Below are positions 7,377-14,541 of a stretch of 23,652 bases of DNA, piece after piece. Origin of the DNA: SKLM01 sp964450435 (GTDB taxonomy: Bacteria > Chloroflexota > Anaerolineae > B4-G1); contig CAYVCX010000047.1 in assembly GCA_964450435.1 (NCBI GenBank), positions 1 through 23,652 on the forward strand, in the 5' to 3' direction. Both the position numbers and the translations under genes were made by a program. Under the pieces are notes generated by a model. The model was not told where the DNA came from. It did no database searches and worked only from the letters and a program-made list of their open reading frames with translations. Every line of letters begins with the position of its first letter. The stretch's first letter is position 1.

Positions 7377-7878
7377 GAGCTTGGACAGGGGAACAGAGGA
7401 CATCGACCGGCTCCTCTCGGGGGCTGCGTATTGGGTAGACGACTGCCTGCAGCAGAAAGAGGCAGTCGTGGTGGCTGGCGGGTGGCTACTTCTGGAGCGA
7501 GCGCGTCGGTGGTTGCCTGCGTGGGAAGGGCGGGTGGTGACCACCAAGTTTGCCAGCTTGCACCACCGGGTGTGGGGGTGGAGCGAGCGCCCGGATCAAG
7601 CACTCCTGTGCACTCCGCGCTGGCTGCTGGAGGAGGGCAGAGAAGTGATCGCGACGCTTCGCCGACCACTGAGCGTGGTGCTGCTCGAGTCGGGGGGGAT
7701 CTTTGCGGTCAGGAAGAGGCAGATTGTCACCGCTCTGACTGGTCTTCTCGACTCCTTCGCTGTGTTAGACATCCCGGCCGAGACCAAGACTATCTGGGAT
7801 GCCGAGGTGGCCTCTGAGCCTGCCGAGTTCAGGCTGTTGCGCGGGGAGCTGAGTAAGCAGTGGGCCTGGTTACTGTAA
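7366..7878 (+). CDS. Hypothetical protein
   Basis: 170 residues starting at ATG 7366, just before the stop of the mini-ORF at 7326. The protein has a hydrophobic beta-strand pattern (EAVVVAGGWLLLERA), many Trp residues and a C-terminal helix. No catalytic motif or family is recognised. The alternative start at 7123 (251 residues) has a fair ribosome site but an unlikely N-terminal composition. Confidence 0.55.
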   Translation: MVSKSLDRGTEDIDRLLSGAAYWVDDCLQQKEAVVVAGGWLLLERARRWLPAWEGRVVTTKFASLHHRVWGWSERPDQALLCTPRWLLEEGREVIATLRRPLSVVLLESGGIFAVRKRQIVTALTGLLDSFAVLDIPAETKTIWDAEVASEPAEFRLLRGELSKQWAWLL

Positions 7879-7976
7879 GAGTCAGGGGCGACAGCCAAAG
7901 GTCTATGGTCTGGAGCACCGGGTTTCGCATAGCAGGCCCTGATACCGGACGGCGAGTGAGAGGAGAAACAGGCCGA

Positions 7977-8909
7977 ATGACAACTGTATCACCCAACGAC
8001 ATCGTTCAGACGGGCATGGTGGGCGTGCCTGACATGGTTCTCGCCCGCGAGGCGCACAAGTCGTCATCGTCAGACGAGACTCGGTGCGAGAGGCTAAGCG
8101 GGCCGGGGGCCGTGCTGGCCGAAATCTTCGAAGAGATCCATACAGTCATCTCGGACGACTGGATGGCGTTTCGAGCTCTGGTTCACATTCTTGGTGACGC
8201 TACACGCCTGCATCCTCTGGAGCACGATCTCCGATCGATTGCCGACAGGATCGGTCCGCTGTTCCGGCCCTTCGTGATTGCTCTGGAAAGCGAGGATCCG
8301 CCGTTTGACCCTCTGGGCGAGGTCTTCACGCATTTCGAGGTCGCGGACGGCCACAACAGCGGGGGGCAGGTGCTGACGCCGCGCTGGATCTGCGAGTACA
8401 TCAACGACCACACCGTGGGGAAGCGTCTGGAACAAATAGCCTCCGGGGAGAAGGAGGTGGATCGCCCCATCATCACCCTGGACCCCGCCGCTGGGACCGG
8501 GCGTTTCCCCATCGACATTGCCCAGCGATACGGCAATCTGCAGCAAGACGTCCATCCGATTCGGATATATGCTGTGGAGAAGAACCTCTGGCTCTACCGT
8601 GCGTGCCTGGTGAACGTGCGGTTGATGGCCCCTTTGGAGCCGATCTTTGTCCTGTGGGGCGATTCGCTGCTATTGGACCTGAGTCCCTCCAGCCTCAACT
8701 GGCTGGCGGCGAACCGTTGGTACCCCGTCGACTGGCGGGAGCTGACTCCGATGCACACAAGAGCTGGCGACGGATCCTTTGACCTCTGCCCCTTTGCCCT
8801 GGCGTGCGGCGGACCCGAACCTAAGGGGACCGAGTATGTGAGCCTTGATACTTGGGAGGAGAGGACGGGCTGTGTGTTGTCGTCGCCCGAGAGCCGGGGC
8901 CGGGGATGA
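7977..8909 (+). CDS. N6-adenine methylase-like protein lacking the NPP[YF] catalytic motif
   Basis: 310 residues. The ATG at 7977 lies 9 bases after AGAGGAG. Class I methyltransferase features are visible: GQVLTPRWICEYIND (the Q-x-TP element before motif I), the SAM-binding motif I LDPAAGTGRFPIDIA (Asp at about residue 169) and a following acidic strand (IYAVEKN). The expected motif IV (NPPF/NPPY), which holds the target adenine, is absent. After GDSLLLDL the chain reads SPSSLNWLAANRWYPVDW and ends soon after. The protein is thus either a shortened, inactive homologue or a SAM-binding protein with another job. An SNF2-type helicase is encoded by the same element, a pairing also seen in phage antirestriction proteins such as DarB, so a DNA-protection role is conceivable. 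Confidence 0.75.
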   Translation: MTTVSPNDIVQTGMVGVPDMVLAREAHKSSSSDETRCERLSGPGAVLAEIFEEIHTVISDDWMAFRALVHILGDATRLHPLEHDLRSIADRIGPLFRPFVIALESEDPPFDPLGEVFTHFEVADGHNSGGQVLTPRWICEYINDHTVGKRLEQIASGEKEVDRPIITLDPAAGTGRFPIDIAQRYGNLQQDVHPIRIYAVEKNLWLYRACLVNVRLMAPLEPIFVLWGDSLLLDLSPSSLNWLAANRWYPVDWRELTPMHTRAGDGSFDLCPFALACGGPEPKGTEYVSLDTWEERTGCVLSSPESRGRG

Positions 8910-8973
8910 CTGAGGCGGGCAAAATGCTCGGCTTGTTGCTCAACAGATCGAACTAAGAGCTAAGGGGGTAGCA

Positions 8974-9372
8974 ATGTCTCAGCAAGTGCTTCACGGTATT
9001 CTCACGCAGATGATGCAATCACACATCTTCTGCAACTTCTCGCACGCCTACGGATTTCACCTCGGCTTGGTGCATGCTTTGCAGGAAGCGGCCGAGGCGC
9101 TCGGCGTTCCGTCGGCCGCGACTAACTCCTTGCTCAACAGGGCTCAAGCGTGGGCTAGGAGGCATTGGCCAGATCTCAAGACGACAACCAAGACGTGTCC
9201 GCAGGGGTGCAGCGCCTGCTGCGAAAGCATAGACCAGTGCGCCACCCTCTACCTGAAGGGCCAGATGAACCTCCTCGTTTCTTGCATCCCGGAAGGACCC
9301 GAGGGCGTCTCCAACCGTACCGCGTTGCTGGCGTGTCTGCTGGAGGCTAGCAGGGACAGGAACGACAGATAG
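8974..9372 (+). CDS. Small cysteine-rich helical protein, unknown function
   Basis: 132 residues with TAAGGGGGTAGC upstream of the ATG. It is mostly helical, with a C-x3-C-x2-CC cluster (CPQGCSACC, about residues 75-83) and further cysteines at both ends that could bind a metal or an Fe-S centre. No family is recognised. Confidence 0.6.
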   Translation: MSQQVLHGILTQMMQSHIFCNFSHAYGFHLGLVHALQEAAEALGVPSAATNSLLNRAQAWARRHWPDLKTTTKTCPQGCSACCESIDQCATLYLKGQMNLLVSCIPEGPEGVSNRTALLACLLEASRDRNDR

Positions 9373-9421
9373 TATTGAGGGTGGTTGTCTGTAACAAGGA
9401 GTCCAAGAAAGGGGGCCTATC

Positions 9422-10534
9422 ATGTCCAAGCTCTATCGTCTGACCGAAGCCGTGCGCTTCGAACCTCGTCGGGCCTGGTTAGTCCAGGCGCGCTGTGCGC
9501 TTGCCTACAGCGAGGGTAGTGCGTTCACGGCTGGGGCTGGTCGTCTGGTGATCTACCTGAGTGCCGTTACCTCTAGTGACGGCAAGAAGATGCGAGAAGA
9601 GCACGTGTATCGTCTTTCTGACGGCCGCATTGGTGTGCTGGAGACCCCACCCGATGACCGATTCGCGTTGGTGGCGGATCAAGAAGCAGTCGCTCTCGCC
9701 CGCCAAGTACGGAGTCTGCCGGAGATGCTGGCAGAAAAGGGGCTGCGCCTGGATGCTCTCAGTCTCTTGGATCCGTTCACGCTAATCCGCTGTCCCATGT
9801 GTGGCGGGACTGACTTCTTAACGCTCGATCTCGCCAGCGTCTGGTGCGGCACGTGCAACGTCCGTTTCGAGGCTCGGAGCACGGCTGGTGACCCGGGTGT
9901 CGTGGTAGATGCGCATCTAGGGCACTACATCCCTGTGCGAGCTCGCTACATCGTACCCCGCTCGCTGACGCTGACTATCGTGCTCAAGGATTTCGGGTAC
10001 ACAAGTCACCCGAAAGGAGTCTGTGGCGATTATTGTGCGAATAGCGACGCGGACGTCCGACCCCCGGCGGGTCTGCGTCCAGACACGCGACCTTGCGGAT
10101 TAGAAGTCTACGACTGGAGCTTGTATGGAGCGCTGGATTGCGACGACCGACACCGTCATCGCACCCCACTCGTTGTGGAGGGCGAAACGGTGAACGTGCT
10201 TGACCGAGTGTATGCCCTCAGAAGCGTGCACAGCGATCGGCTGCCCGCCTTGGACTTGCTGGCCGGGACTGATGTTGAAGAGCGCCAATGGTGGTATCTG
10301 GTGGATGGCGTCTCCTACGAGTCCGAAGGAAGGCAAGGATGGCACCCGATCTGGTGGAAGGTGCAGGCGGTGACAGAGGAGAGCCCGAGCGGCGGGTTTC
10401 GCGTGAAGCGGTGGAAGACGGTCGATCGCACTCTCTGCCCTCAGTGCCTCCAGCCCGCTGAGGAGGGGGACCACGATTACTGCAATTGGAGGAAGCTGGG
10501 TTGGGAGCCTCAGCCGGTGGAACCTGCCGACTGA
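9422..10534 (+). CDS. Zinc-ribbon protein, unknown function
   Basis: 370 residues with AAAGGGGGCCTATC before the ATG. A classical zinc ribbon is near residues 124-143 (CPMCGG then CGTC). A second Cys cluster follows at about residues 200-206 (CGDYC), and a final CPQC pair with a later Cys lies near the C-terminus. The rest is beta-rich. I cannot assign a function. It is the last gene of the 2915-10534 run and is followed by a strong hairpin. Confidence 0.65.
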   Translation: MSKLYRLTEAVRFEPRRAWLVQARCALAYSEGSAFTAGAGRLVIYLSAVTSSDGKKMREEHVYRLSDGRIGVLETPPDDRFALVADQEAVALARQVRSLPEMLAEKGLRLDALSLLDPFTLIRCPMCGGTDFLTLDLASVWCGTCNVRFEARSTAGDPGVVVDAHLGHYIPVRARYIVPRSLTLTIVLKDFGYTSHPKGVCGDYCANSDADVRPPAGLRPDTRPCGLEVYDWSLYGALDCDDRHRHRTPLVVEGETVNVLDRVYALRSVHSDRLPALDLLAGTDVEERQWWYLVDGVSYESEGRQGWHPIWWKVQAVTEESPSGGFRVKRWKTVDRTLCPQCLQPAEEGDHDYCNWRKLGWEPQPVEPAD

Positions 10535-10560
10535 GCTGGCCTAACCACGCCCTCCCACGG

Positions 10561-10589
10561 GGGCCCTTGTCGATGCTCGACAGGGGCCC
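10561..10589 (+). terminator. Strong GC hairpin, probable transcription end
   Basis: A 13-base stem (GGGCCCTTGTCGA with TCGACAGGGGCCC, one G-U pair) and a three-base loop, 27 bases after the stop codon at 10534. There is no U tract, so this would be a Rho-dependent or attenuator-type end rather than a classical intrinsic terminator. Confidence 0.6.
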
Positions 10590-11509
10590 TCGCATTGGCA
10601 ACCTCACTTGCTTTGTTTGATGCGTTGAGGGCTGCAGTCTCTGGCGATGACAAAGCAGAAGCATCCAGTGCGGCATACTCCCTGCATTAGCCCTCGCTTT
10701 TTTTGTGCCCCAGCCAACCCATTTCGCCCACATATCCGGCCGGAATGCCAGAGTCGGTTGCCCCACGGCAGGACTGACGGTTTTCACGAAAAAAACGCAG
10801 GATGCCCCGACCTGTGGTCGGGGAGGAATGCGAATCTTTTTGGGCAGCATTGCGAAGCAGCGCCGCTGAGCGGAGTCACGCGGCGTAGCTGCGTGATGGA
10901 GCGCCAAGAAGCCCCGGCCTGTGGCCGGGGAGATTCACTTCCCTCGCACAGCAACGCCGGGCCTAGACGTCCTGGCTAGATGCCCTCGCTGCCGTCTCTG
11001 CATGGGCCCATCCTTTTTTTGTGCCGTTCCGAGGCGGGCAAACACGGGCCACTTATGGGCCGTTGGGGCAGGCCGTGGTCAGACTGCTGTCGTGTCCGCT
11101 GTCGATGGCCAGCAGCATATGGAGGGTCTCGGCGCCGCGCACTCGCCGCCGCCGATGCGATCTAGCTGCATGCGGCGTCCCCAGGGAGCTCCTCACGAGA
11201 TCTCAGATGGTCATTTAGCCCGTGCCGTCGGGGCCCCGTAGCTGCGACCCCAGTCGGACTACGTGCTTTCAGTGGAGCTGGCGCTTTGCCGTGTGCTCAA
11301 CCGTGACTATGCGCTGTCTGCGCCATCTGGACAGCTCGCAAGCAGGGACGATTTGCCTAGATATCCACGGCCTCTACGACTGCTACGATGCTTCACCATC
11401 GGGAACCGGAAGCAGTTCCGACCCCATCGCACCCCCAGCGGCAGGCCACGGCGATAAGCTTGTACGCTGCCAAGGTACCTCTTAATCCGAGCAGGGAGCC
11501 GCTTCCCCC
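10590..11509. other. Gene-poor scar region, about 0.9 kb
   Basis: Short frames overlap in all phases, but none has a convincing ribosome site or recognisable motif. Visible structure is limited to IS200/IS605-type hairpins (see the entry at 10805-10945) and two T-runs in a shared context, TTTTTTTGTGCC at about 10700 and 11014, the second preceded by the palindrome ATGGGCCCAT. It looks like decayed insertion-sequence DNA. Confidence 0.5.
10805..10945 (+). ncRNA. IS200/IS605 right-end/omega-RNA-like hairpin pair (remnant)
   Basis: Two near-identical hairpins: CCCCGACC-TGT-GGTCGGGG (10805-10823) and CCCCGGCC-TGT-GGCCGGGG (10912-10930). The second sits in GAAGCCCC...GGGGAGATTCAC, the form I recall for the subterminal right end of IS200/IS605 elements and the 3' part of TnpB guide RNAs. 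Between them are CCGCTGAGCGG and TCACGC/GCGTGA hairpins. No tnpB remains upstream, so this is a remnant or a separate MITE-like unit. The tnpA/tnpB pieces at 11584-12124 lie downstream, the wrong side for this to be their own right end. Confidence 0.4.
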
Positions 11510-11538
11510 TTGCAAAATTAGAACATATGTGCTAATAT
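11510..11538 (+). promoter_or_regulatory. Sigma-70-type promoter with an embedded LexA-like palindrome
   Basis: A TTGCAA -35 box (11510-11515), a 17-base spacer and a TAATAT -10 box (11533-11538). The spacer and -10 are overlapped by an 18-base palindrome with one mismatched pair, TTAGAACATATGTGCTAA (11518-11535). Its core GAACATATGTGC closely matches the Gram-positive LexA box GAACnnnnGTTC. The promoter points at the tnpA remnant starting near 11584. LexA control is inferred from the motif only. Confidence 0.6.
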
Positions 11539-11583
11539 TGACATGTAGGGCACGAGTGCAGAAGGGAGGCGGCTTCAGTTTCG

Positions 11584-11728
11584 TTGACCAACTACTACTT
11601 CGTCTCGTCCCCTAAGCACCGAGAGCAAGTGCTTGGAGGCCCGATCTAGGCACGGGTGCAGCCAGTGGTCAAGGGGATGCTGGGCGAACTGAACCGTGAG
11701 GCGTTGGCCTTGGAGATAATGATCGATC
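11584..11728 (+). pseudogene. tnpA: tnpA, IS200/IS605 Y1 transposase, N-terminal remnant with in-frame stop
   Basis: The frame reads TNYYFVSSPKHREQVLGGPI, then TAG (11647-11649), then ARVQPVVKGMLGELNREALA and LEIMID up to the gap. This matches the start of Y1 transposases (NYHxVFxPKxRRKVLxGPI ... LEIMPDHVHL). The HUH motif should begin right at the gap edge. Translation probably starts at TTG 11584 after GAAGGGAGGCGG. The TAG breaks the gene unless it is a sequencing error. Y1 enzymes move single-stranded DNA through a 5'-phosphotyrosine link. Confidence 0.7.
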
Positions 11729-11828
11729 NNNNNNNNNNNNNNNNNNNNNNNNNNNNNNNNNNNNNNNNNNNNNNNNNNNNNNNNNNNNNNNNNNNNNNNN
11801 NNNNNNNNNNNNNNNNNNNNNNNNNNNN
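11729..11828. other. Assembly gap (100 N)
   Basis: A run of exactly 100 N, the conventional scaffold placeholder, so the true length is unknown. It lies inside the IS200/IS605 element. Confidence 0.95.
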
Positions 11829-11830
11829 CG

Positions 11831-12124
11831 AGCAAACACGACATCAGTCGAACATGCAGGAGATGTGGCGGAGTTTCTGCCAACAGTCGTGGTCGTCGCG
11901 GTCTCTACACGTGCTCAGAGTGGGGCGCTACCATAAAGGCTGACGCCAAGGGTCCAGTGAGCATTTGCGCAAGTATCTCGAAGGGCTCCTATGCAGCACC
12001 GGAGTGTCTGTTCCAGTGGGCAATTCGCCCCCGGTCCGGGGCCAGCCATCGGGCAAGGGCTACGATTGGGCGAGGCTCAATCCGTGGGGTCGTGCAGCGG
12101 GGAGCAGCCAGCCAGGCCCTGTGA
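11831..12124 (+). pseudogene. tnpB: tnpB, RNA-guided nuclease, C-terminal fragment with damaged zinc ribbon
   Basis: The frame reads SRTCRRCGGVSANSRGRRGL, YTCSEWGATIKADAKGPVSI and on to TGA at 12122-12124. This matches the TnpB C-terminus: a CxxCG...CxxCG ribbon followed by (N)AD-x-N-G-A-x-N-I carrying the last RuvC aspartate. The fourth zinc cysteine is replaced (CSEWG for CxxCG) and the NAA segment is altered (ADAKGPVSI), so it is probably inactive. The rest lies in the gap. Confidence 0.7.
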
Positions 12125-12502
12125 AATAGAGCAATGCCAGAGGATAGGCTTGCGCGGCGCTCGTTTCACAGGACGGGGACCATCTGCCGCCGAAGGGGCC
12201 ATAGAGAACCGCCTGGAAGGGCTGGGGTTGTCAGAAGAAGTGAAGTCTCAAGTGGCTGAACCTCGCTTCTTGGTGGTTGGCGGTTGGCAGACGCCGATAT
12301 GGCAATAGGTCAAGGATGGTCACACCTGGGTCAGTTAGGTACTTGCAGAGCAAGAACAAGCGTCCCGCCGATGCGCGCAAAGTACACGAGGCCGACGGGG
12401 AAGAACCCTAGGAGACGAAAGGGTGCTGCAACGACGGCCCTGGGCTCGTATGAATCACCGGACCGCGTCGTCAAAGCGACCGGAAGGAGGTAAGAAAGCC
12501 TC
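12125..12502. other. Gene-poor stretch between the IS remnant and the next operon
   Basis: A 105-residue frame (11991-12308) and a basic one (12284-12493) can be read, but neither has a ribosome site or a known motif, and the first overlaps the tnpB fragment. A strong AAGGAGG near 12483 serves the next gene. The promoter for that operon should lie here, but I cannot identify one with confidence. Confidence 0.45.
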
Positions 12503-13018
12503 ATGCCACAACGCACAGCCATCCTAGTCTGCGGCGCAGATACAGGGAAACTGGCACCTCAAAGCTATCGATTGGAGTATGCGCGGTTGCTCCAGGCGGT
12601 ACAGAACAACGCTCGCTCTCGGGAGCCTATGGTCCTGCAGCGAGACTTGGTGGCGGCCCGGGTCTACCTGACACAGCCTGAAAGTCCCGGGCGCAAGTGG
12701 GTCCGCTTCGTGGACTACCTCAGGAGCCTGGGCTACACGATATGCCTGGGTCAGGCAACTGACATACAGCTCAAGGTCACCCACGATCTCTTCATGTACG
12801 CTTTGTGCGGGAGAGTTGACGCCGTAGTGTTGGTCTGGGGTGATAGCAAAGGACCGACGAGTGCGTTTGTGGAGGGGCTCAGGCGTGCGAGGGCACACGG
12901 GGTAGAGCTTTCAATCTGGGGTACGCACATGGTTCCAGAGGGGTTGAAGCAAGTGGGACAATTTCGAGACCTGCAGGAGGCTGGTCTCGTGCAGGTGACG
13001 AAAGGTGTGAGGGGGTGA
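12503..13018 (+). CDS. NYN (PIN-like) domain protein
   Basis: 171 residues; AAGGAGG lies about 13 bases before the ATG. The Rossmann-like layout of NYN/LabA proteins is visible: an N-terminal strand (TAILVCGADTGKL) where the family usually has an aspartate, VAARVYL then FVDYLRSLGYTICLG, the DIQLKVTHDLFMYAL helix, and VDAVVLVWGDSKGPTSAFVE matching the VLVSGDsDF strand-acidic motif. Such domains act as metal-dependent RNases or nucleic-acid binders. The acidic set is only partly kept (GDSK instead of GDSDF), so activity is uncertain. Its stop overlaps the next start as GTGA, coupling it to the Fe-S nuclease-fold gene. Confidence 0.65.
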   Translation: MPQRTAILVCGADTGKLAPQSYRLEYARLLQAVQNNARSREPMVLQRDLVAARVYLTQPESPGRKWVRFVDYLRSLGYTICLGQATDIQLKVTHDLFMYALCGRVDAVVLVWGDSKGPTSAFVEGLRRARAHGVELSIWGTHMVPEGLKQVGQFRDLQEAGLVQVTKGVRG

Positions 13019-14052
13019 CACCCGAGCTGACCCTGGCCGAGGTGTGGGCCTATGCTCGGTGCCCGTTCCGGTATTTCTGGCGCTACAAGGCCCGCATCGT
13101 GCCTCCGCCGACGGCGTGGGGGCTGGTCGAAGAAAACGTGCGGCGCGCGCTCTGCCTGTACTACGGTGACGCCGAGGGCGGGCCGGAGGGGCGATCGGAT
13201 CAACCTGAGCTGACGGAGTGCCTCGAGGCGGTGTGGCGAGCGAGGATCGAGGGATGGGGAGGGGGGGATGGCACGTGGGCGATCCTGGTGGAGTTTGCTT
13301 CCACGCGCGCACGGGTATTGGAATCGTTTCTCGACGGACGGGCGGCCAAACCCGACGGCGCCCGATTCAAAGCGCCTGGCTTGGACGTCCAGGCCGAGAT
13401 GAACGCCGAGCACAAGCGCCGTGCTACCAAAGCCGGTATAGCCATCTTGGCCAGGCAACTGGGAGAACGTCTCTGCCAGGCTCCCGTGCGCGTGACCGAG
13501 GAGTACGGTGTTGCCCAGGCATTCGCGGATAGCGTGGAAATCGTCGAGCGCAACACCTGGCCAAGCCCAGACACAGTGGACGGCATCGAGTCGCCCTACG
13601 AGGTGGAGCTGGTGGGCGAGTGCAGGCTGAAGGCGACGGCCGACCTGGTCATAGGGACGGGGGAGGGGGAGGTCACCATCGAGGTGCACGATTACGACAG
13701 GCCCGAATGTCTTCCTGTGGCCTTGGTGCGCCGCGACCTTCGTGTAGTCGCCGCTAGGTACGCTCGGAGCAAGGAGTGGAACGGCGTGCGAGGCGTCGTC
13801 CATCGGCACGTGCGGTCAGGAGCCACCGTAGGCGTCTCAGGCGGTTCAGGCACAGGGCGGCTGCTGACCGCTGTCATCGGGGCTGCGGCTGGCATTCGGC
13901 ATCAGGTGTACGTCCCGAGGCTGGCCGTTCAGTCCCGTAGTTGCTTGTCCTGTCCGTTTCACGAGCTGTGCACCAACGATCAGGACGTCTTGGACACATT
14001 GGACCCGACGCTGCTTGGAGCGCTGAGGAGACCGGGTGCGGAAGGGCAGTAG
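13015..14052 (+). CDS. PD-(D/E)XK-fold protein with Cas4/AddB-type Fe-S cysteines
   Basis: 345 residues, starting at GTG 13015, which overlaps the previous stop. The N-terminal YARCPFRYFWRYK holds Cys16, and the C-terminal CLSCPFHELC holds Cys310, Cys313 and Cys319. Together these give the four-cysteine 4Fe-4S clasp typical of Cas4, AddB and related exonucleases. The central core has ATADLVIG (Asp210) and IEVHDYDRP (Glu223-Asp228), and a later helix (RRDLRVVAARYARSKEW) fits the end of the fold. Active members have D...(D/E)xK; here the lysine position reads His225 or Asp228. It may therefore be a structural or binding homologue, or use a displaced lysine. Likely role: DNA end processing for element recombination or replication. 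Confidence 0.75.
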   Translation: MTPELTLAEVWAYARCPFRYFWRYKARIVPPPTAWGLVEENVRRALCLYYGDAEGGPEGRSDQPELTECLEAVWRARIEGWGGGDGTWAILVEFASTRARVLESFLDGRAAKPDGARFKAPGLDVQAEMNAEHKRRATKAGIAILARQLGERLCQAPVRVTEEYGVAQAFADSVEIVERNTWPSPDTVDGIESPYEVELVGECRLKATADLVIGTGEGEVTIEVHDYDRPECLPVALVRRDLRVVAARYARSKEWNGVRGVVHRHVRSGATVGVSGGSGTGRLLTAVIGAAAGIRHQVYVPRLAVQSRSCLSCPFHELCTNDQDVLDTLDPTLLGALRRPGAEGQ

Positions 14053-14289
14053 AGGAGGATCTTTGCCCAGTTGGTGCAGCCATCGGCTGTCTCCGATCGC
14101 AGGGCTGAGTGTTGTCAATGCTCCAGAGGGGCTCTTGGGATTGGGCACCCGGTGGGAGTGGATCGCCTGAGTGGCAACCTGACTGGCGTTATAGGGTTGC
14201 TGATGGCGCCGGAGTGGTGGCTGCGCGACATCAGGTGGGTACCTTCAACGCCCGTGCCGGCGGGTGGCAGGCGCTGGGAGGAATACGAG

Positions 14290-14541
14290 GTGAGCGGCGA
14301 TACAATGAATGCGGGCATAGAGTCACACCGCAAGCCAGACACCGTGACGACCGCGACGGAAGTAGCAGCATACCTCAATGTGTCAACGGTCACGAGGTAC
14401 ACGCTGATCAAGGAGAAGGGACTCACCGCGATTCGACTGGAGCGGCAGAGCCGTATCCCGAGAGATCCCTTCGATGAGTGGTTGACGCGCCAGGCCGTGA
14501 AGGGCGATGGCAAGTCGAAAGAGACGGACGAGCGTGCGTGA
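14290..14541 (+). CDS. Excisionase/MerR-like helix-turn-helix protein
   Basis: About 83 residues from GTG 14290 (GGGAGG 8 bases upstream); ATG 14305 is the alternative. The core VTTATEVAAYLNVSTVTRYT then LIKEKGLTAIRLERQSRIPR and FDEWL matches the helix-turn-helix 17/Xis type (TxxEVAxYLxVS...R...R.DxxxWL). Such proteins bend DNA for excision or act as small regulators. The next gene starts 35 bases inside it, so the two are coupled. Confidence 0.8.
   Translation: MSGDTMNAGIESHRKPDTVTTATEVAAYLNVSTVTRYTLIKEKGLTAIRLERQSRIPRDPFDEWLTRQAVKGDGKSKETDERA

Larger units (their letters stand above)
11510..12124 (+). mobile_element. Broken IS200/IS605-family element (tnpA start, assembly gap, tnpB end)
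   Basis: The N-terminal part of a Y1 transposase and the C-terminal zinc ribbon of a TnpB lie on the same strand on either side of a run of exactly 100 N. An intact pair would need well over 1 kb between these points. The gap therefore probably hides most of a multi-copy IS that the assembler could not resolve. The element's ends are not clearly visible. Confidence 0.7.

Noticed and set aside
708..8909. A DISARM-type defence system (helicase plus methylase)
   Set aside because: The methylase lacks its catalytic motif and no DUF1998 or phospholipase-D partner gene is present.
10921..11485. Protein-coding genes in the scar region (frames 10921-11241 and 11222-11485)
   Set aside because: Overlapping frames in several phases have equal quality, with no ribosome sites or motifs.
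11991..12308. A 105-residue frame overlapping the tnpB tail
   Set aside because: It has no ribosome site, no recognisable motif, and overlaps the better supported TnpB fragment in another frame.
12751..13809. A 352-residue minus-strand frame
   Set aside because: It is antisense to the NYN-like and Fe-S nuclease-fold genes, with no start signal or motif.
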